DNA of 64,000 bases, taken from NCBI GenBank assembly GCA_000750105.3, contig JPHH03000065.1, positions 62,001 to 126,000 on the forward strand, read 5' to 3'. The stretch is from Tolypocladium sp. Sup5 PDA-1 (taxonomy: Eukaryota > Ascomycota > Sordariomycetes > Hypocreales > Ophiocordycipitaceae). A model generated the notes under the pieces. That model was not told the origin of the DNA. It made no database searches and was given only the letters and a program-made list of their open reading frames with translations. Both the position numbers and the translations under genes were made by a program. Positions 9,967-20,613 of the stretch are shown here, in pieces. Every line of letters begins with the position of its first letter. Position 1 is the stretch's first letter.

Positions 9967-12581
9967 TCAGTCATCGTCGATGACGATGGCGCCACCCGCG
10001 TCGTCCACTATGACAACGTCGTCCGTCGCCGAATCGTTCATCTTCGCCTTCTTGATAGGCTGGTCATCATCCCCGGGATGCGATCTCTTAACACCCTTTT
10101 GCTCTGGCTCGGGCGCTGCATCAAGAGGGTGCTTCCCATTCTGCTTGCCATCGCCGTTGACCACTGGTTGCGCTGGCTTCTTGGGCTTCCGAGGAATCTC
10201 AGGGCGGTCAGTGAGCGAAGTCTTGACCGGCTTCTCCTGGCCGTCCAACGTTCTGAACACAGTCAGCTTTGATCGCTCCCTCGCGAGGGGCGGGAACATA
10301 CTCTTCCTGGATGTTGACGACGACGTTGACAAAGGGGTCTTCATCGTCTTCGTCGATGATGGTCAGGAAACTGCTTCCAGATACGCCTATTCCATGTCAG
10401 CCTGGCTTCTGTCACTGTATACTACCTTCCAAAATCTTACCGAGTTCAGACAGCTTCTTGGAAAGGTTATCCGTCTCGTCTACATCGTACAAGATGCCAA
10501 CCTCATTGTTCACGACGAACTCCTTTTCTCCAAAGCCGAGCTTATCCTTGACAATGTCTTCGACAACGTCGTTGAGCGTTGCCCTAGACAGGTCGACGAT
10601 TATGCTTGTGTTGAAGACACCACAGACCGGGCACTCGGGGTTCGGCCCCCGGGACTTGTCGGGCGCCAGGAGTCTGGCAGGGGCAAATGGCGTCAAGAAG
10701 ACCTAGGACATGTCAGTTGTCAAAGAAAAAGCATTGTGAAGATCGTCTTGTCAAAACCTACTTCCTTTGACTGTCCGTAGTCTCCCTTCAGGACCTTCAT
10801 TGACTCCAGTACGCAGAGGCCTGCCACGATTGCATTTGTAGTGGCAATGGCGGGAATGATGTTTCCTGCCATCTGCTTGGTGTCGAATCGAGACTTCCGC
10901 TCGATGCCGAATATTGTCGAACGAATGTTCGCGCCAGCAACAACAAAGTCCAGGGTATCTTCGTCATCCTTGTCGAAAGTGATGATGGGCTCGGGGGCCG
11001 AGGGCTCTTTGGTCTTCTTGAGCTGCAGCATACGCTTGCTAAGCCGGTCCAGACTATCGTTGAAGACCACCAGACTCTCCTCGAGCGACCAAACCTTTTG
11101 GCCGTCGGCCAGGACCTGATCCTTTGAAGCCAACGCCTCAGTGGCCTGACACAGGGTAGCTTCGTAGTTGAGTGGTTCCGGTCGTCGACGTGATTTCCAC
11201 AGATCCTCAACAGACCGCAGTCGCTCAATGTCCTTGTTGAACACCTTGTTGAAGAGCATCTGGGGGAATTCGTTGGTGCCCACAGCCTCTCGGATCTTCT
11301 TGAGCTCGTCGGATTCCTTCTTCAGCTCCGCAATCTCTTGGGCTGTCCGAACAGTCAGCAGCATACCTCCATGGATACCTAGGAAGAATAGGCGTACCAT
11401 TGTCTGCATCCGACGAGTGGTCAAAGGCGGACTCGTCTTCACTGGCGCCAAATATCTCGCTATATGCTATGGTAAGAAATCTGTTCATCAACCGACTTGG
11501 GCCCGGGGACCGCTTACTTCAAGAGATAGCTCTTCCCCCAGACAATACAGTGAATGGGCTGGCTTGGGGTGCTCCGAATCGTGCAGACGGGGAAAGACTT
11601 GGGCGTTTCCTTCGCGGTGCAATCGTAGCAAGCCGTGACTCCCTTTTTGATGACTTGGACCTGTCCGTTGAAGCCAGTAGTCCCACTCTCAATGAGCGGC
11701 ACACCGGCTGCTAGGCACATCTTGTTCACATGTCGTCTAGCCTCGAGGTTGTCCAAGGCGTTGAAGACAATCTTGAACTGGCCGAACCAAGCGACATTGA
11801 ACCCGGCATCCTTGATAGTGGCATGATGTGCGACGACCTCGACGTTGGGATTGAACTTGCGCGCGGCTTCCTTGGCGATCTACTGGCTGTCAGATCCTCT
11901 CGTCCGATGTGGCGGGGCGCGCTGAGATTGGGATAGCCTACCAAAGCCTTGGACTTCTTGATGTGCTCCTTGTGGAACAGAAACTGACGGTTCAAGTTGG
12001 AGAGGTCAATCGTGTCGAGGTCGACGACATGGACCTCACCAAAGCCGGTGAGGACGAGGTTCTTGAGCAGTTCGCATCCAATGCCACCGGCGCCGACCAT
12101 GAGGACTCGTGCCTGCGTAGCAAGATTGTTAGCTTCTGTGCGACCCGTCCTGTGCTGCCCCACGGCAGATGATGTGACAGTAGCTCGCTTTTCGACGACG
12201 AAGAGGACGGTTGCTTCGTGGCGGCAAAATTGTCGTCGAAATCTGATCCAACGACGCACGCGTGGGCGGCGATCGACGTACCTGCTTCACGCCTGAGTTG
12301 AGCGACGCGCCCAGCGACTGGTGGTTGGATCGGTCACGCGCCATGACTCTCGGTCTCTGCTGCAGATGATTGTTCGACGCGGTGCTCGGCTGGGGCTGCG
12401 CCTGCGGTTGTTGTTGCTCTTGGGTCGTCACGGTGGCGGTGGTTGCTGCAGCACCCGAAGCAGTTGCACCGTCAGCTTCAGCGGCTGCGGGCGCAGTTAC
12501 GGCTGCGGTTGCGTTTGCGGTTGCGGGAGCAGAGGCCTCAGCTGCCGCGGTTGGATTCTCGGCTGCGCCTTGTGCCTCCAT
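9967..12581 (-). CDS. UBA2: SUMO-activating enzyme E1 catalytic subunit Uba2
   Basis: Uba2 pairs with Aos1 to adenylate SUMO and hold it as a thioester before transfer to Ubc9 in the nucleus. Exons are 12581-12282, 12112-11942, 11879-11518, 11459-11398, 11342-10762, 10702-10441, 10386-10302 and 10252-9967, giving 702 aa. A second in-frame ATG at 12344 gives a 623-aa form that begins [12 protein letters not shown], close to the usual Uba2 start. The ATP site is VGAGGIG; the catalytic Cys lies in PVCTIRSTP (C177 of the short form); the zinc cysteines lie in CYDC and CPVC. The C-terminus holds the ubiquitin-fold region ([11 protein letters not shown]) and a basic stretch PIKKAKM, a probable nuclear signal, followed by the hydrophobic/acidic DDVVIVDD that resembles a SUMO-interacting motif. 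The extra 79 residues of the long form are Ala/Gln-rich and of unknown role. Confidence 0.94.
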
Positions 12582-13303
12582 CGCCGTCGTCGCTGCTTGG
12601 GAACTGCAGAGGCTGGGCGGAATGCAGGCAGCTGTTGGTGGTGCATGCGACGTTGCGCGAGAAGGAAGGAAGACGTCGAGGCAGCGGGCGAGTGCTGGGT
12701 TGAGGTTGCGGCTGGTGGTTTGCAGGTTGGCTGGGACATGCGGCCAATCAGATGGGGTCAGCGGCTCCGGGAATAAGCATCCGGGGTCCGTGCGTGCAAA
12801 AGGGCTGAATCGATTGGCCGCCTCGCCAGCTCTGCGTCACCCCACGTTGCACCTCGAGAAACGTCGAGTGCTTGTCTCACAGCTGCAGATGCACAAAGAG
12901 GAGGAATTCGCCAGCATAGGGTGGAATTAAATACAGAGACATCCGATGCGCATTTACAATTGTGTGTGCAGAGCTTGTCACGTCGTGGTTGCCCCATTGG
13001 TGCCTTGTTTGGAGATTTTGTTATTGCAATGACGTGCCTTCAAGACAGGCTAGAGAACACAGGGCTCTTCTCCCACTGAGCCACGGACACTCACGCACCA
13101 CAGGGCAACCTAATTCACCTACGTACTTCGTACCTACCCTGCTTCAAACGTCCATCGACCACTTGCAAATCCAAATTGTCGGCAAATTGCGATTTCGGGC
13201 TCGCTCTTTGGTCTACCTGATTTCCACTCACTCGTTTAATCTGAGCTCTTTCCAAGTCTTTACCCGTCCCAAGACTAAAGAGCTCGTTCCTCACAAATCC
13301 ACA
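12582..13303. promoter_or_regulatory. Divergent intergenic region between UBA2 and QNG1
   Basis: This segment separates two divergently transcribed genes and should hold both promoters. It contains a TACTTCGTAC motif at 13124-13133, part of a dispersed family in this window. A frame on the plus strand runs open from 12962 into QNG1, but the N-terminal part resembles no protein and the leader is CT-rich, so it is treated as 5' UTR. Confidence 0.5.
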
Positions 13304-14580
13304 ATGTCAGACGACGAAGCCGACCCCGAGCTCCTGGCCCTCCTCCGCCAGCACTTCCAAGGCAAACCCGCCGTAGAAGAGGAGCCCGAGACCGGTGTCC
13401 TCGAAGGCGCCGAGTATGTCTACGACAACGGCATCGACGTGGCCATCGACATGCGCGCTACCAAGAACGCTGCCGAAAGCATCCAACAGCAAATGCAGGA
13501 GAAGAGCTACTCGACAGCCACATGGTCCGAGCATGAGCTCCATCCCAAGGCCAAGGATGAGGGCACCGTTGCTTTCATTTTCACCATGGACTTGCTGAAT
13601 TTTTCGTTTTGGTCTGAGCTTCCTGACGACGAGCGATTTGCAGTCGAGTATCGAGGGAAACGGTGGACGGGGTACTGGAGCCTTGTTGCTTCGCTCCAGA
13701 GAGCTCTGGAAGAAGGTTTGTCGCCTCTTCCATCTGAGCGCCCTTTGCTCGTCTTTGTGTGACTATATCCTAATCTGTTTGCACAAGACATTCCCATCAC
13801 CGATCCACATTTCTGGCACAACGAGGATGAGTGTAACCTCGAATCTCTGAGACACATTTTCCGGTCGTGCACGGAAGAGGAGATGCCGATGCTACAAGAG
13901 CGCCTAGAGTGCCTCAGAGAAAGTGGCCAAGTTCTATACGAGGTAGCCATTGCCCGTGTTCTTCCAAAGATCATCTCTGACCTGCTTTTCAAGCGATATA
14001 ACTGCTCCTTCACCAAAGTCATTTCCGCCGCCGATGGTTCCGCAGCTCAGCTCGTGAACCTCCTGGCTCGAGACTTCTCATGCTTCCGCGACGAGCACGG
14101 CTTCGATGGGAGGAGCAAACCCATAAGACTCTTGAAACGAGCCCAAATTCTCGTCGCAGATCTATGGGCGTGCTTCCAAGGGGAGTCGTATGGTGAATTT
14201 CGAGACATTGACAAGATTACCATGTTCGCTGACTACCGCGTGCCGCAAATACTCATCTCCCTGGGTGCGCTGTACTGCAGTCCGACAGTAGCCACGGCTA
14301 TCAAGGACAAGCAGCTCTTTGAGAGTGGAGGGCGCTGGGAAGTGCAATTGAGAGGCAAGTCTTCCGCAACGTCGTGCAAGGAACCCAGGTCAGCTAACAC
14401 ATCGCAGCGTGCAGTATATGGTGCGTGGAGTTGATACGAAGAGAAATACTGAGGAAGCACCCAGACACTCACGTCAACGCCATTCTAATAGACTTCTTCC
14501 TGTATGACAAGATGAAAGAGTTGGAGGCAGAAGGCAAGGAGGCGTTTCCGCATCATAGAACCAGGAGCATATGGTACTAG
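13304..14580 (+). CDS. QNG1: Queuosine 5'-phosphate N-glycosylase/hydrolase (DUF2419)
   Basis: Qng1 releases queuine base from queuosine 5'-monophosphate so that eukaryotes can salvage queuine for tRNA wobble modification (family knowledge). Exons are 13304-13715, 13788-14354 and 14408-14580, giving 383 aa, the normal family length. Recognisable blocks are IFTMDLLNFSFW, GKRWTGYWSLVASLQRALEE, DPHFW, FRDIDKITMFADYRVPQILI and the C-terminal SIWCVELIRREI followed by NAILIDFFLYD. The second intron is of the GC-AG class: exon end AG, then GCAAGT at 14355, with acceptor CGCAG at 14407. Only this splice restores the conserved SIWCVE block. The ATG is preceded by CACA and follows a CT-rich leader. Its stop is about 240 bp from the stop of convergent POLD4. 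Confidence 0.95.
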
Positions 14581-14821
14581 CCTGGTAAAGCAAGCCGCTC
14601 AAAAACAGTGGTGTTGATGAACAGCACATGGCAGACAGGCGATCAACAGGCAACCCAATGCCTCTTACATTTCCGATGTAGCATCATAGATTTTTGGCAA
14701 AACAAGTCGTAAACCGTCCCAAAAGACGTCAAGAGCATTCCTCCCAGCCCAAACGCCACAGCTCGTCTGAATCCCAAAACCCAATGCGTACCAGCAAACA
14801 CTCGTCAAGGCCCATCATGCA

Positions 14822-15487
14822 TCATGCGCCTAGAGCAATAGAGCCCAGGATTTGATCCATCTGTGCGGTCTGGAATTCCTTTGCCCCTTTCTTCTCCTCT
14901 TTCAGAAGAACAGATAGCACTTCGATCGGCGGGCTCAGGCCGAGGCGCTCCGCTCTCTGCCACCGTTTCATGCGGTCGATTCCGATGCAGGGCTTCAAAA
15001 GGACATGTTAATACGCTGCGCATCAAACGTAGATTGCGTGTGAAGATTCTTGACGACCTACCCCGTACTGTGAGCTCACGTCAAAGTATCGCAACACTTT
15101 CTCGTTCACATCCAGATCTTCCTGATGCACTCGCGGCGCCTTGCGCTGGCTCTCGACCGACCTCCAGTACTTGTTTATCTGCGCATCGCTAATTTTCTCT
15201 GCCTTTACTTCGGCGTCGGTTTTTTCGGGGACCTCCACCTGTGGCTCGACTTCCTCGTCCTCGCTTGCGTCCGGTTCATTGACAATCACATCTTCGACCT
15301 CTTCCTTGGCTGGGACGGCCGTCTCGGGTTCGGCGATCTTGGTAACGGCCGGGGAAGAAATGACTGCCTTCTTGGAGTCTTTCGGCACACTCTTGGTAAC
15401 TTTGTTGGAGAAGCTGATGGTCGACTGTCCCTTGGCAGGCCCAGGCCGGGCACGGGTGCCGCCTGTGGATCTTCTGGTGGTAGGCAT
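14822..15487 (-). CDS. POLD4: DNA polymerase delta subunit 4 (Cdm1/p12)
   Basis: This is the smallest, stabilising subunit of replicative DNA polymerase delta, 198 aa. Exons are 15487-15062 and 14992-14822. The N-terminus MPTTRRSTG is basic, followed by QSTISFSNK, which fits a PCNA-interacting box (Q-x2-I-x-F) near residue 21, then an acidic low-complexity linker. The conserved C-terminal domain begins at ISDAQINKYWRSVESQRKAP and continues across the intron as RYFDVSSQYGPCIGIDRMKRW, then RAERLGLSPP and the hydrophobic EVLSVLL. The intron was placed because only the join GPCIGIDR gives the family sequence. The frame is open upstream of the ATG, but MPTTRR is the usual fungal start. Confidence 0.94.
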
Positions 15488-15974
15488 CGTGGGTGTGCTT
15501 CTGTGAATGTGGGAGGTGCAGGTGATGGATGAATAGGGCAGGATTTCAGCAATTGATGTGAATAAACGATGCAGAATATCGATGTACTGTCGAAGTTGAC
15601 CAAGAGACGCAAACTTTGGTCGCAGACGTTGGTTGTGGAGAGGGTTTCTGCGGCTGAGTGAATGTCGCATTCACAGCTTGGCTATGACGGAGGTTGCGAC
15701 AACCATGACTTTGGCGGGGCAACGCGAGATTGGAACGACGTCACGTGAGTCCTTGGTAGGCACCTCCGCCTTGGTCGAACTGTTGACCGTCTGGCCAGAA
15801 ACCGACAAGTGACAGGAATTGGATTGAAATTTACACGAAAAGGTCCGCTTGTATTTTTCACTGGCGGATTTGCAATACCCCTTGTGGAAGTATGCGTGCC
15901 AAGATTGTCATCAATATCAGGGACACCGCCCTAGAAGCAAAGTGTTGGCTGGCATCATACGCTCAGTTCGTTCC

Positions 15975-17113
15975 TCAACCCCCCGTTGCCTCTCGATAGA
16001 AGGAAATGCTCCTGTTTGCACCGGCCGTGCAGAACATTTCGCTCTTCCCAGTCTTTGGCAGCCACCTCACGGCCCACAACGCCTTGTCCGTCTCGCTATG
16101 GGTAGCGACGCAGGCGCTGCGCTCGATAGACCACACTTTGACCTTGCCGTCCATAGATCCGCTCAGCAGAAACTCTCCGGTGTCGCTCCAGTCAATGGTT
16201 GTGATCCAGGACGAGTGGCCAGTCAGGTTTCCAACGTGTTCTCCGTGCTTCATGTCGTAGAGCGCAATGATGCCAGCATCTCCCGCCGCCGCAAGTCGAG
16301 TGCTGCCCGGAGAGAAGGCCACGGCACGCACCGGCTTCGCGAGACCTAAGTCTTGTGTTAGGTTCTGTATCATGCCCTCCAGCAGGAATTGTAGCTTACC
16401 TGAAAGGGAATACAAGATCCGACCGGTATCGTTGTTGAAGATGTAGACGGCTCCGCTCTGGTGGCCACTGGCGGTGTACTTGCCATCTCTGCTGAGGTCG
16501 ACACACATGCCGAAGCTCCCAGAGCCAGCACTTCCCGTCTCATACTCTTGAATCTTGGTCTTCTTCTCACCCAAGATATCCCAGACGTTGATTCGTCCGT
16601 CGTTTGTCGTGCTGGCAAGATAGCCACCGTCTTCACTGAGGGCCAACGCCCACACCTCGCCTGGCTTGACCGAAGAGCCCGTGAGCTCGCCGCTGCTGTG
16701 CCATTCTCCAGTATCTTGGTTCAGCGCCCAAATCTTCACCTCCCCTCCGAAGCCAGCGCTGGCTGCGACCTTGCCGTTTCTCGAGGTGCAGATGTGGTGG
16801 CAGCCCAGCTTGTGCGCGTCGGAAATGGACTGCTTCAGCGGAAAGCTGGGGTCAGTGGTATCGTGTATGTGAAGCGTTGATGAGCCGCTTCCTGACAGGA
16901 CGGCCTTTGGGGTTGTCGCCAATGAGAAGATGTCGGTGATGTGGGCTGGTTGCAGGTCAGCTTGAGGTCTCGACTCTGAAGGACAAGGCAGACAGCGGGG
17001 TAAGAATTGGGTGTCGAACCGTCATCCACCGTGTGCGTGGTCAAATATTGTTTCGACTGTGAGATTCTGTAAGCATTCGATACTTCTTAGGTGAATTTGC
17101 GAGTCCTTACCAT
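15975..17113 (-). CDS. SKI8: WD40 protein Ski8/Rec14 (SKI complex)
   Basis: Ski8 is a WD40 subunit of the cytoplasmic SKI complex that feeds RNA to the exosome; in yeasts it also helps form meiotic double-strand breaks. Exons are 17113-17111 (the start codon alone), 17056-17020, 16945-16400 and 16345-15975, giving 318 aa. The spliced N-terminus MSKQYLTTHTVDDAHITDIFSL is typical of fungal Ski8 and supports the codon-only first exon. WD repeats are visible at VKIWAL, INVWDIL, VYIFNND, IIALYDM and VKVWSIE, ending in ISFYREA. The third intron is 54 nt long and has no in-frame stop, so its retention would insert 18 residues after LYSLSG. The spliced form was chosen because SGLAKPVRAVAFSPG restores a normal blade. 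Confidence 0.93.
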
Positions 17114-17604
17114 TGTTGGCTGCCAGCGAGGTGGTCTGGCTGCGGTGTGGTGTTGTGGTGAAAGAATCACACAAGTCGTCACTCAGTGTGGGGTTTTTAG
17201 GTGTCTCGATCTCACTGAGATCCGAGTGCGGAAAAGGCAACCACAAAAGCACGACGTCACCACGTGCTTCTGACTCAATAACGGAACACCACGCCGGATT
17301 TCTTACTACATAACAGTCTTCAAATCTGTTTATTACGCATTAACGGCGATAGCATCGAAAGAAATCCTTGCTGGTGCAGCCTTGCGCCGAGCTTTGACTT
17401 CACGACCAACGGTTCTCTGAAGCAGCTAGTGGTATAGCACGAGTCACAAGATATCCCATACTTCATGTCTTGTTTCTTCATCTATAGATTTATACACGGC
17501 TCAGCCGAGCCAAACGCCGACAGCATGCATGAACTGAAACAGATCTGAGTATACAAAGCTTTGATACAAAGCCAAGGCGGCCTTTCCACCGACATCTCCC
17601 GGAC
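17114..17604. other. Interval between bL32m and SKI8
   Basis: The segment presumably contains the SKI8 promoter and the 3' UTR of the mitoribosomal gene, both on the minus strand. It is less GC-rich than its surroundings. No gene is seen. Confidence 0.5.
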
Positions 17605-18048
17605 TTAGAACGGCTTATCCGTCGGGTAGTCTTCGCGCCATATCCTCTTCATATCTAGAAAGTCTGTCAGCACAAGTTGCAATGCCATTCGCGGGCAGCG
17701 CGGCCGATTCGTACCTTCGAGACACCGTTGGCACAGCCGGTGCGTTCTCTTGGTTTCTCCACAGCCAGGGCATTTGCACAGGTTGTTCACATCCTGAAGC
17801 GCCTTTCCTGCCATTTGCCTGTGCCTCTTTCGGGAATGCGACACCTTGTTCTTCGGCACGGCCCGCAATACGGATTCCCAGATATCGTCCAGAGTAGGAA
17901 GGTTGAGGCTGACGCCGGGTACGGCAATTGAGAGGGACGGGGGAAGTCGCGGGCTGAAGAGTCGGTTATAGAGGGTCGCCCAGCGGGAGGTAGAGAGGAT
18001 TGTCGGAGACGAGAATCGGGGGCCGAGGGAGGCAGTGATGGCAGCCAT
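17605..18048 (-). CDS. MRPL32: Mitochondrial large-subunit ribosomal protein bL32m
   Basis: This is the bL32 protein of the mitochondrial 54S ribosomal subunit, 127 aa. Exons are 18048-17715 and 17654-17605. The N-terminal segment MAAITASLGPRFSSPTILST is Ser/Ala/Arg-rich and looks like a mitochondrial presequence. The core reads VPKNKVSHSRKRHRQMAGKA, typical of L32, followed by the zinc site C93-x2-C96 and C106-x2-C109. The splice was chosen because the join CLEDMKRIWREDYPTDKPF yields a normal end, whereas the unspliced frame goes on into unrelated sequence. It is divergent from the septin gene. Confidence 0.93.
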   Translation of the reverse strand: MAAITASLGPRFSSPTILSTSRWATLYNRLFSPRLPPSLSIAVPGVSLNLPTLDDIWESVLRAVPKNKVSHSRKRHRQMAGKALQDVNNLCKCPGCGETKRTHRLCQRCLEGTNRPRCPRMALQLVLTDFLDMKRIWREDYPTDKPF

Positions 18049-18756
18049 CGTGACGGATCGTGCGAGTTGGACAGTTCGATGCAACTGAATTCGGCGGGCA
18101 GCGTCGCTGCAGTGGTGCTGTCGCCTGCGGATACGATGCCACCGGAAGACGGAACAATGCCTAGCAATGATGCGCACAGATTGCAATGACCGGCGGAGTC
18201 GTGGTTCTGTGCAGCGCAGGTTGTCGTGATGCCGCCGTCTCAAAGAGCAAATTCGCGTGATGCTGCCATCCAAAAGTCTGCCGAGAGCTTCTCTTTGAAG
18301 TCTTGCCCGCGAGCCAATCACAGGCCCACAGCGCACGGACGGTGGGCTGGCCAATGGCCAGCTCCAAAAGCAAGTCCCCAGGTCCCCGCTTTCCCCTTTC
18401 TCGGTCCCTGCACCTGCCTGGACCACGAAATTATGCGGCCTGGGCTGGCAATTGGCAGGAACGGGGGCAAGACGGCCAACTGGCCTGTGCTTCAGGCCAG
18501 CCAAAAAGTTACCCCTTCTTTGGCCCTGGACTTGTCAACGGTGCCGCTTCAACCTCAACGCCCGTCTCTCATCCCCAGCTCCCATCACAACGCTTCCAGC
18601 GTCTGCGTCTCGTCGTGTGCCGTTCGTTGCTTGCGTCCTTCCCCCCCTGCAGTCCTACTTTCGACTTTTCTTGGAAACGGACAGAGATAGTACATCTCAA
18701 CTTCACCAATTTCCGGCACCGTCCTTAACTCCCGACCGCCCAACCCGACCACCAAA
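18049..18756. promoter_or_regulatory. Divergent promoter region, bL32m and septin
   Basis: These 708 bp separate a mitoribosomal gene from a septin gene transcribed the other way. The half nearest the septin is rich in CT tracts (18540-18720), as expected for a 5' leader. No separate gene is supported. Confidence 0.5.
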
Positions 18757-19928
18757 ATGGCCGCCATGCCCGCGAGCACCATCGCTCCCAAGAGCCATGT
18801 CGGTTTCGACAGCATCACGTCCCAGATCGAGAAGAAGCTGTTGAAGCGCGGCTTCCAGTTCAATGTCATCTGTGTCGGTAAGTCGGACGGCCTCCAATCT
18901 ACCCCATCGGCACACCTGCCCAACCCGTCTGTCCAACGGCTTCACATCCAAGATCGTTTACTGATTTTCCCGTCTGTGCAGGCCAGACCGGACTGGGCAA
19001 GTCTACCCTGATCAACACCATCTTCGCCTCGCACCTCATCGACTCCAAGGGTCGTCTGCAGCCCGACGAGCCCATCCGCTCCACCACCGAGATCCAGGCC
19101 GTTTCCCACATCATTGAGGAGAACGGCGTCCGGCTGAGGCTCAACATTGTCGACACCCCTGGCTATGGCGACCTGGTCAACAACGACCGATGCTGGGACC
19201 CCATCGTCAAGTACATCAAGGATCAGCACTCCGCTTACTTGCGAAAGGAGCTCACGGCTCAGCGTGAGCGTTATATCCAGGACACTCGCATTCACTGCTG
19301 CCTCTTCTTCATCCAGCCCTCGGGCCACTCCCTCAAGCCCATTGATATTGTTGTCCTGAAGAAGCTCTCCGACGTCGTCAACGTTGTGCCTGTCATTGCC
19401 AAGGCCGACACCCTCACCACTGAGGAACGCCAGGCCTTCAAAGAGCGCATCAAGGAGGAGTTTTCTTTCCACAACCTCAAGATGTTCCCCTACGATAATG
19501 AAGAGTTTGACGAGGAGGAGCGCGCCTTGAACGGCCAAATCAAGGTATGTCTCCCATTCATGCGCGCGGTGGATAGTGGCTAATTGTAACAGAGCCTCGT
19601 TCCCTTCGCTGTTGTCGGCTCTGAGAAGTCGATCATCGTCGACGGCAAGCAAGTCCGTGGCCGCCAGAACCGCTGGGGCGTCATCAACGTCGAGGACGAG
19701 AACCACTGCGAATTCGTCTACCTGCGCAACTTCCTGCTCCGAACCCACCTACAGGATCTCATTGAGACTACCTCTCAGGCCCACTACGAGACCTTCCGCG
19801 CCAAGCAGCTGCTGGCCCTGAAGGAGAGCAGCGCGCACGGTGGTGGTGCTAGCAGCCGGCCCATCAGCCCCGCTGCTGACCGGGAGTTGAGCCGCAGCTC
19901 GCAACGGATGGCTATGAACGGCTACTAA
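18757..19928 (+). CDS. CDC10: Septin, CDC10 class
   Basis: A GTP-binding septin that polymerises into filaments at septa and other cortical sites, 339 aa. Exons are 18757-18877, 18982-19544 and 19593-19928. G1 is GQTGLGKST (residues 41-49), G3 is DTPG near residue 98, and G4 is AKAD near residue 180. The polybasic phosphoinositide-binding element is KKLLKRGFQF just before G1, and the septin unique element lies around GRQNRWGVINVEDENHCEFV. The C-terminus is short and Ser-rich (SSRPISPAADRELSRSSQRM) with no coiled coil, which points to the Cdc10 group (AspD/Sep4) rather than Cdc3, Cdc11 or Cdc12. Septin subclass is inferred from this short tail. Confidence 0.93.
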
Positions 19929-20613
19929 GCCACTGTTTGTGCTTGATCTTGTGCGTGCGCGGGAGCAATGGCGTCTCTTGGCAGCTAGGGGGGGCTTGCA
20001 AGTGACCTCTTTTTTACGAACTCAACATCTGTCACGGGTCATGTGGAACAAAAGGCAGTGATATACCTGGTCAGGGAAGGGAGACCATACTTTGCGTGGC
20101 GGTCCGACTCATGACTTCCTGAAGAGCCTTTTTCTTGCGCCAGCAGGAGGGGAGTGGCGGAGGCACGAGGCATGTCATGGGGATGAGAACGAGAATTAGC
20201 CGACGGCAGGAGAGCAACGCTGTATTGTTGTGCGAATTTGTTCGGGCCGGAATCAGTAGCTGCTGGGTGCTGTCCTCCCTTGCAAGTCTGCTGGATGTTG
20301 TTATACGCGTTTCAATTTGTCTTTACTAGCACACAGCCCCAGAGCTCTTCTTTTACCATTTTCTTTACTCTTTAATCAAGCCTCGCACCTTACACTCTAA
20401 TATAGCTAGAGTTGGTTTCGTCACCTCGAAAGAATGCACAGGGAAAGAATCAATGTCGTGTGATCTAGAAGTCGTGCACGTGCCGTGTTTTGATGCGTTT
20501 ACTCCAATCTAACAAGAGGTTGTGTAATGATGCACTGTTTGCCAGCGCGTAAATGCCCATGTTGAAGACTCCGAAATGCTGTCCAATGCCTCGATCTATC
20601 CACCATCGGTGTG
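19929..20613. other. Convergent 3' region, septin and guanylate kinase
   Basis: This is the 3' UTR space for two convergent genes. It is AT-richer than the coding flanks (for example around 20340-20420). No gene is seen. Confidence 0.5.
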
